Part shown: piece by piece, positions 1-3,369 of the stretch
Layout: each line of letters begins with the position of its first letter
Position numbering within the stretch: position 1 is the first letter of the stretch
Origin: Eubacterium sp. UBA3782
GTDB taxonomy: Bacteria; Bacillota; Clostridia; Lachnospirales; Lachnospiraceae
Reading direction: 5' to 3'
Length of the DNA stretch: 5,874 nt
Assembly: GCA_002368795.1 (NCBI GenBank)
Contig: DFFG01000027.1
Span: 4,406-10,279 of the forward strand
Notes under the pieces: model-generated
The model's input: only the letters and a program-made list of their open reading frames with translations
What the model was told of the DNA's origin: nothing
Database searches by the model: none
Position numbers and translations under genes: made by a program

Positions 1-7
1 CAGAAGC

Positions 8-150
8 AGGGCTAAGGAATAGGGTTAAGAAGCGGAGGTAAGAAACAGGGCTACGGAATAAGACTAAGGAGCAGAGCTGAGAAGAAGGGCAAGGGAACAG
101 AGCTAAGGAGTAGGCCTAAGGACCAGGCCTAAAGAGCAGGGAAGAGGCGC
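8..150. repeat. 13-bp degenerate tandem array, 11 units
   Basis: Eleven consecutive 13-bp units fit one register without any indel: 8-20, 21-33, 34-46, 47-59, 60-72, 73-85, 86-98, 99-111, 112-124, 125-137 and 138-150. The approximate consensus is AGGGCTAAGGAAC. Individual units differ at several positions, but most keep AGRG at the start and a CTAAG-like core at offset 5-9 (exact CTAAG at 12, 64, 103 and 116). By hand count about 77% of plus-strand bases are purines. Bases 1-7 look like the end of another unit, so the array probably continues left of the window. Thirteen is not a multiple of three and no reading frame stays open, so this is not coding. The function is unknown. Confidence 0.8.
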
Positions 151-240
151 AGAGTCGGAGTTTATAGCCAGAATGTGGCGATAAAGAAAGCAGGAATCAA
201 ACCAAATCAAGGTATTCTCCTAGTCAGAAATAAGAAGGCG
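151..240. other. Non-coding spacer between the two arrays
   Basis: No open reading frame is visible, and no clear copy of either flanking repeat. The only structure I can see is the hairpin at 161-185. The segment around 220-240 (TAGTCAGAAATAAGAAGGCG) faintly resembles the tail of a 64-bp unit but is out of register with the array by about 16 bp, so I do not count it as a unit. Confidence 0.5.
161..185. repeat. Imperfect inverted repeat (hairpin)
   Basis: TTTATAGCCA (161-170) pairs with TGGCGATAAA (176-185) across a 5-nt loop, GAATG. Nine of ten positions are complementary; the one mismatch is A166 against G180. Neither strand has a T-run after the stem, so a terminator is unlikely. It lies between the 13-bp and 64-bp arrays and has no obvious relation to either. 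Confidence 0.5.
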
Positions 241-785
241 TGACTTGGATCGGGCTGAAACCATATCTTAGTCAACTCTTCAGAGAAAGAATTCTTAAAG
301 CGGATGACTAAGAATAGCTCACCCCGCATGCTTAGCCACACTTTCAGGAGTACGCATCGAAAAATGAGAGACTAAGAATGGATCACCCCGCATGCTTAGC
401 CACACTTTCAGGAATAAGCGTCGGAAGAAGAGTGCCTAAGACTGGCAGGATGTTGTATCTTAGCTACCTATTTGAATAAAGAATTCTTAAAGCGGATGGC
501 TAAGAATGGTTCGACCTGCATGCTTAGCCACACTTTCAGGAATAAGCGTCGGAAGAAAAGTGCCTAAGGGTGGCATGATGCCATATCTTAGCCACATATT
601 TGAATGAAGAATTCTTAAAGTGGATGACTAAGACTGGCCTGACTCGCATGCTTAGCCACACTTTCAGGAGTAAGCGGCGAAAAAGAGAGACTAAGACTGG
701 CCCGACCAGCATATTTAGTCAAACTCCCAGGAGAAAGCACCGAAAATAGAATGACTAAGATCGGCCCGATCCTGCTTCTTAGTCA
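241..785. repeat. 64-bp tandem array, nine units with CTAAG/CTTAG arms
   Basis: Units start at 241, 305, 369, 433, 497, 561, 625, 688 and 752. Every step is 64 bp except the 625 unit, which is 63. Each unit begins with TGxCTAAG or a close variant and carries CTTAG exactly 23 bp further on (CTAAG at 308, 372, 436, 500, 564, 628, 691, 755; CTTAG at 331, 395, 459, 523, 587, 651, 778, with TTTAG at 714). The arms can form a stem around an 18-base variable segment. It is perfect over 8 bp in the 497 unit and 9 bp in the 752 unit. The 241 unit has a decayed left arm (CTTGG) but a good right arm. The ninth unit is recognisable only to about 785. Sixty-four is not a multiple of three and the arms bring TAA and TAG stops, so the array is non-coding. 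Confidence 0.9.
759..771. repeat. 13-bp near-palindrome in the last array unit
   Basis: GATCGG, a central C, then CCGATC form a symmetric site overlapping the left arm of the ninth 64-bp unit. A comparable but different one, TGGCAT-g-ATGCCA, occupies the same variable segment of the 561 unit (571-583). Both suggest dyad-symmetric content in the loop of some units, but other units lack it. Confidence 0.45.
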
Positions 786-796
786 ACCGACCTGAT

Positions 797-879
797 TAGT
801 AGGAGAGATAGTCTGGTAGTAGGAGAGAGATTCTAATAGTAGTAGGAGGAGAGAGGCTAATAGTTGGCGAGAGTAAGCC
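797..879. repeat. GA-rich 20-24-bp degenerate repeat, four units
   Basis: Units begin with TAGTAGGAGAG or similar at 797 (20 bp), 817 (20 bp), 837 (24 bp, with an extra TAG and GGA) and 861 (about 19 bp, most diverged, TAGTTGGCGAGAG). Units two and three end in CTAA. The stretch is purine-rich on the plus strand like the 13-bp array but has a different consensus. No frame is open and no function is evident. Confidence 0.6.
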
Positions 880-925
880 TTATATTATTAAACTAATAAA
901 CTAATAAAACAACTAATAAAACAAG
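880..925. promoter_or_regulatory. A/T-rich tract with CTAATAAA repeats; possible leftward promoter
   Basis: CTAATAAA occurs at 893-900, 901-908 and 913-920 inside a stretch that is almost entirely A and T. On the minus strand TTGTTT (912-907) and AATAAT (889-884) are separated by exactly 17 bp and could be a promoter reading leftward into the repeat arrays. A/T-rich DNA yields such matches by chance and the -35 is poor, so the promoter reading is weak. The same bases give the minus-strand RNA a U-rich tail downstream of the 928-951 stem, which may be their main role. Confidence 0.3.
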
Positions 926-927
926 TG

Positions 928-953
928 AAAGGGCTGCCGCGGCAGCCCTTTTT
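928..953. terminator. Bidirectional intrinsic terminator, 24-bp perfect palindrome
   Basis: Positions 928-951 are a perfect palindrome: AAAGGGCTGCCG followed by its reverse complement. The centre lies between 939 and 940, so the real loop would be the central CGCG or similar. It starts 15 bp beyond the kinase stop codon and should end the two-gene operon. On the plus strand the stem is followed by TTTTTGCTTT, a good U-tract. On the minus strand the tail is TTTCAC and then TTGTTTTATT, less regular. The better plus-strand tail means it would also stop any rightward transcript leaving the repeat block. Confidence 0.85.
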
Positions 954-961
954 GCTTTATC

Positions 962-983
962 TGTCTTCATTTGTCTTCATTTG
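962..983. repeat. 10-bp tandem duplication over the kinase stop codon
   Basis: TGTCTTCATT occurs twice back to back (962-971 and 972-981), with two further matching bases. On the coding strand the kinase ends Asn-Glu-Asp-Lys-TGA inside the second copy. With one copy the frame would instead read Asn-Glu-Asp-Arg-TAA, the same length, using the TAA at 959-957. Confidence 0.8.
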
Positions 984-2307
984 GCTCTTCTTCCATGGGC
1001 AGCATGACGACGGCGGTGAAGTATCCGTTTTCCATGGAGGTCTGATAGATGCCGCCGGCATCGCGGACGGCTTTCCGGATGATCGGGATGCCCATGCCGT
1101 GGTCGGCGGCATCGGGCTTGGTGGTGTGCAGCTCTGGGTTTTCTGCCAGGACATCGGCGGAGACCCGGTTGGCTACGCGGCAGACCAGGTAGTGATTGCG
1201 GCAGTCCAGGCTGATCTGAATATCTTTTTCTTCTTCTTTCCGGCTGGCCTCGATGGCATTGTTCAGGAGGTTTAGCAGGATGCGGCAGAAGAGGGTGTCA
1301 TCCACGGGCAGCTTTTTGGGGACCAGGATGTTGGTCATGAATTTGATCCCGTCTTTCTGGGCTTCGGCGATCTTCTGGTTGAGCACGTAGTCGATCAGCG
1401 GGTTTCCTGTGGATACCCGGCTGATGGCGTCCATCTGCTCTCCGATGACTGTATCCAGATATTCTTTCAGCTCTTCGGTCCGTCCCTGGGAGAGCAGCAT
1501 GCGGATGTAGAAGTAATTGTTCTTCAACTCGTGCCGCTCATGGCGGATCCGTTTTTCAAGGTCGATCATGCCTTCATAGCCTGCCAGCTCGGCGTTGACA
1601 TAGGCGATCGACCGCTCCAGGCGGACGCGGTCTTCATAGGCCCGGATGATCCGGCTGAAGGTTATGTAGATGACCGGCAGGTTCAGGAGAATGATAAGGG
1701 CAATCAGCGGCAGGTACCAGAGGGGCGGAATCAGACCTGTCGAGTACGCGATGAAGAATAGCAGAAAGCTGAAGGGAAGAAGCAGGCCGCCAAGATACGA
1801 CCACAAAAGAAACGGGATCTGCAGATTCAAGGCATAGTGATGGAACAGATAGGTCATGACGACCAGCATGACGCAGGTCAGCAGGATAGTGCCAATGTCC
1901 AGAACGGCGTAGATCCGGTGATCCATGACCGGCTCCTGCTGATAGAGGAGAGACAGGATGATCTTGGTCAGGATCAGGAACAGGATGTAGAACATCAGAT
2001 AGCCGGCACTCTCCCGATAAAAGAAACGCAGGAAGATGCGGGAGAGGACCAGGCACAGGAAGATGAGCATGACAAAAAAGAACCAGAGCGCGTTTCCCTG
2101 GGTATCAAACAGGGGCCGGAAAGGGAGCGCCAGGGTGGCCGGAAGAAGCAGGGCAGCGCCAAAACCGTGAAGCATGGCGTATTCCCAGCGGGCGATCCTG
2201 GGCTCCTGCCGGTCGCTGGCAAGACGGTGAAGGGATCCGCCGAGGATGATGGCATACAGGACCCATTCAACCATCAGCTCCCGGAATAATTCAAATAGTG
2301 TCAGCAT
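967..2307 (-). CDS. AgrC-like sensor histidine kinase (GHKL ATPase)
   Basis: A membrane sensor kinase of 446 residues that should autophosphorylate on histidine and pass the phosphate to the adjacent LytTR regulator. The N-terminal half (about residues 10-216) is very hydrophobic, with six or seven likely membrane segments (near 43-63, 73-97, 103-122, 133-158, 165-189 and 194-216) and no large extracellular domain, as in AgrC-type receptors. A charged linker (224-255) leads to the dimerisation box RHERHELKNNYFYIRML (255-271). H259 in RHELKNN is the likely phospho-acceptor, with H256 the alternative. The ATP-binding domain shows an N box, NLLNNAIEAS (346-355), and a glycine box, DHGMGIPII (402-410). 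It starts 4 bp after the regulator stop, and its AAAGGA site (2320-2315) lies in the regulator's last two codons, so translation is probably coupled. The ligand is unknown: no signal-peptide or AgrB-type gene is nearby. Family assignment is firm; the signal is not. Confidence 0.94.
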   Translation of the reverse strand: MLTLFELFRELMVEWVLYAIILGGSLHRLASDRQEPRIARWEYAMLHGFGAALLLPATLALPFRPLFDTQGNALWFFFVMLIFLCLVLSRIFLRFFYRESAGYLMFYILFLILTKIILSLLYQQEPVMDHRIYAVLDIGTILLTCVMLVVMTYLFHHYALNLQIPFLLWSYLGGLLLPFSFLLFFIAYSTGLIPPLWYLPLIALIILLNLPVIYITFSRIIRAYEDRVRLERSIAYVNAELAGYEGMIDLEKRIRHERHELKNNYFYIRMLLSQGRTEELKEYLDTVIGEQMDAISRVSTGNPLIDYVLNQKIAEAQKDGIKFMTNILVPKKLPVDDTLFCRILLNLLNNAIEASRKEEEKDIQISLDCRNHYLVCRVANRVSADVLAENPELHTTKPDAADHGMGIPIIRKAVRDAGGIYQTSMENGYFTAVVMLPMEEEPNEDK

Positions 2308-2310
2308 AGG

Positions 2311-2320
2311 CTTATCCTTT
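2311..2320 (-). promoter_or_regulatory. Kinase ribosome binding site inside the regulator's end
   Basis: AAAGGATAAG on the minus strand contains the last two regulator codons (Lys-Gly), its TAA stop and the Shine-Dalgarno AAAGGA for the kinase, 7 bases before the kinase ATG at 2307. The identical 10-mer sits before the regulator ATG (3045-3036). This supports both start choices and coupled translation. Confidence 0.8.
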
Positions 2321-3031
2321 TATGCACCAGGCGGTGAAGGCTTCGCGGACAGCGTCCCGGCGGCCGCGGCTGACCGGGATCTCATCCTTGTTATCCATGA
2401 TCACGGCATCCCGGCCGATCCGCAGGATATGGCTGCAGTTGATGAGGTAAGAACGATGGCAGCGGATAAACGGCTCGTCGGCCAGCAGCTTTTCGACATC
2501 CATGAAGCGGTACTGCAAGGTATAATCAGCATCTTTAAGCACGAACCGGCAGTTGTGCAGCTGCGCCTCCACATACAGGAGGTCTTCCACAGGAAAGGAG
2601 TAGATGGTCCCCAGATGCTGTTCCGTGATCCGGAGGATCCTCTTTTCCCGGCGGCTTAAGCGGTCTGCAATGTCCCGGGCAAGGGTATCGGAAAAGTCGG
2701 CAAAGTGGCTCTTCCGGATAAAGCGGAAGGGCTGCACCTCGAAGGACTGAAAGACCAGTTCCTCCCGGTTGGAGATGAATACGACGAGGGCATCCTCGCG
2801 AAGCTGCCGGATGCGCCGGCATACCGACAGACCGTCCGTTCCGGGCATCTCAATATCCAGGAAAATCATGTCATAATGGATTCGGTCCTCAAAATTGTCC
2901 AGAAAATCTTCACCGCTTCCAAACAAGTCGAAATCCACGGCGATCCCCAAAGCGGAAAAACTCTCCGCCAGATGGTCCTTCAGATAGTTTCGGACATCTT
3001 TCTCATCTTCAACGATCGCTGCCTGATACAT
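2312..3031 (-). CDS. LytTR-family response regulator (AgrA/LytR type)
   Basis: A cytoplasmic DNA-binding response regulator of 239 residues, typical for the family. The receiver domain (about 1-125) has the acidic pair E8/D9 in IVEDEKD, phospho-acceptor D59 in FLDIEMPG, S87 in FISNREE and the conserved lysine K107 in FIRKS. The LytTR domain (about 130-235) shows LLYVEA (151-156), FIRCHRSYLINCSHI (188-202) and IPVSRGRR (218-225), the family's hallmark segments. LytTR proteins bind pairs of short direct repeats about two helical turns apart. I start it at 3031, because MYQAAIVEDE is a normal receiver start and AAAGGA (3045-3040) lies 8 bases upstream. An in-frame ATG at 3067 lacks such a site. 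It is the first gene of the operon with the kinase and diverges from the GH3 gene, a likely but unproven target. Confidence 0.95.
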   Translation of the reverse strand: MYQAAIVEDEKDVRNYLKDHLAESFSALGIAVDFDLFGSGEDFLDNFEDRIHYDMIFLDIEMPGTDGLSVCRRIRQLREDALVVFISNREELVFQSFEVQPFRFIRKSHFADFSDTLARDIADRLSRREKRILRITEQHLGTIYSFPVEDLLYVEAQLHNCRFVLKDADYTLQYRFMDVEKLLADEPFIRCHRSYLINCSHILRIGRDAVIMDNKDEIPVSRGRRDAVREAFTAWCIKG

Positions 3032-3186
3032 AACTCTTATCCTTTCATGCCTGCCGGCAAGCTGCATGCTGCCTTATCGAGTTCCGGCATCTTCCGGCCT
3101 GCTGTCATCCGTTGTGGCATTTCCAATTCCAGCCGCTTCCGTTCCGGCCTCTTTCGGGTTCCGTATCTTCTGGGATTATTGCCGCT

Positions 3187-3203
3187 ATACGGCTCTGCCG
3201 TAT
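3187..3203. repeat. 17-bp inverted repeat, possible operator
   Basis: ATACGGC (3187-3193) and GCCGTAT (3197-3203) are perfect inverted copies around TCT. There is no T-run on either side, so it is not a normal terminator. Its place midway between divergent genes would suit an operator for a dimeric regulator, but nothing shows which one. Confidence 0.45.
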
Positions 3204-3258
3204 GGATATTCTACCCCATACTCATCATAACGCAGACTGCCGGAGAAACGGCTGACCA

Positions 3259-3285
3259 TTCGTGCAATATGCATGCTGTTCGTGC
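3259..3285 (+). promoter_or_regulatory. TTCGTGC direct repeat, candidate LytTR binding site
   Basis: TTCGTGC occurs at 3259-3265 and 3279-3285, 20 bp start to start in the same orientation. That is close to the spacing LytTR regulators use (short repeats with a spacer of about 12-13 bp). The second copy overlaps where the -35 of a promoter with its -10 at 3306 would lie, and that -35 (TGCTGG) is poor, as in activator-dependent promoters. The sequence does not clearly match the AgrA consensus, so this rests on spacing and position. Confidence 0.35.
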
Positions 3286-3291
3286 TGGTGT

Positions 3292-3322
3292 TATAGAATT
3301 AGTAGTATACTCTTAGTATACA
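3292..3322 (+). promoter_or_regulatory. Candidate -10 elements for the GH3 gene
   Basis: TATACT (3306-3311) differs from TATAAT at one base. TATAGA (3292-3297), preceded by TG-T (3289-3291), looks like an extended -10, and TATACA (3317-3322) is a third option. None has a good -35 at 16-18 bp. TAGTATAC repeats at 3303-3310 and 3314-3321, 11 bp apart, and GTATAC is itself palindromic, so the site also resembles an operator. Confidence 0.35.
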
Positions 3323-3355
3323 GCATTTCGGCAGACATTTGACATGAAAATGGAA

Positions 3356-3362
3356 AAGGAGG
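3356..3362 (+). promoter_or_regulatory. Ribosome binding site of the GH3 gene
   Basis: AAGGAGG, a full anti-16S match, stands 7 bases before the ATG at 3370. The nearest in-frame stop upstream is TGA at 3340-3342 and no other in-frame ATG lies between, which fixes the start. Confidence 0.9.
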
Positions 3363-3369
3363 AGAAAAG

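Larger units (their letters stand above)
3032..3369. promoter_or_regulatory. Divergent intergenic region between regulator and GH3 gene
   Basis: These 338 bp contain no credible gene and must hold the promoters of both the minus-strand two-component operon and the plus-strand GH3 gene. Visible elements are several TTCCGGC/TTCCGGCC copies between 3080 and 3155, an inverted repeat at 3187-3203, TTCGTGC direct repeats at 3259 and 3279, and TAGTATAC repeats at 3303 and 3314. I could not find a convincing promoter for the minus-strand operon. Confidence 0.6.

Noticed and set aside
241..785. CRISPR array
   Set aside because: The whole 64-bp unit is repeated, with no unique spacers. The variable 18-base segments are related to each other, and no cas gene is present.
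925..1275. 116-residue plus-strand frame starting in the terminator
   Set aside because: It begins inside the palindrome, has no ribosome binding site and overlaps the kinase ATPase domain, which is clearly coding on the other strand.
967..3031. Complete agr-type quorum-sensing locus
   Set aside because: Only the kinase and regulator are here. No AgrB-like protease or short AgrD-like peptide frame is visible on either side within the window.
3032..3067. Upstream ATG at 3067 as the regulator start
   Set aside because: It would add 12 residues (MQLAGRHERIRV) ahead of a normal receiver start and has no Shine-Dalgarno, whereas the 3031 ATG has AAAGGA at 8 bases.
3339..3344. Perfect -35 box TTGACA
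   Set aside because: About 17 bp downstream there is only the ribosome binding site and no -10 hexamer, and transcription from there would start inside the GH3 coding region.
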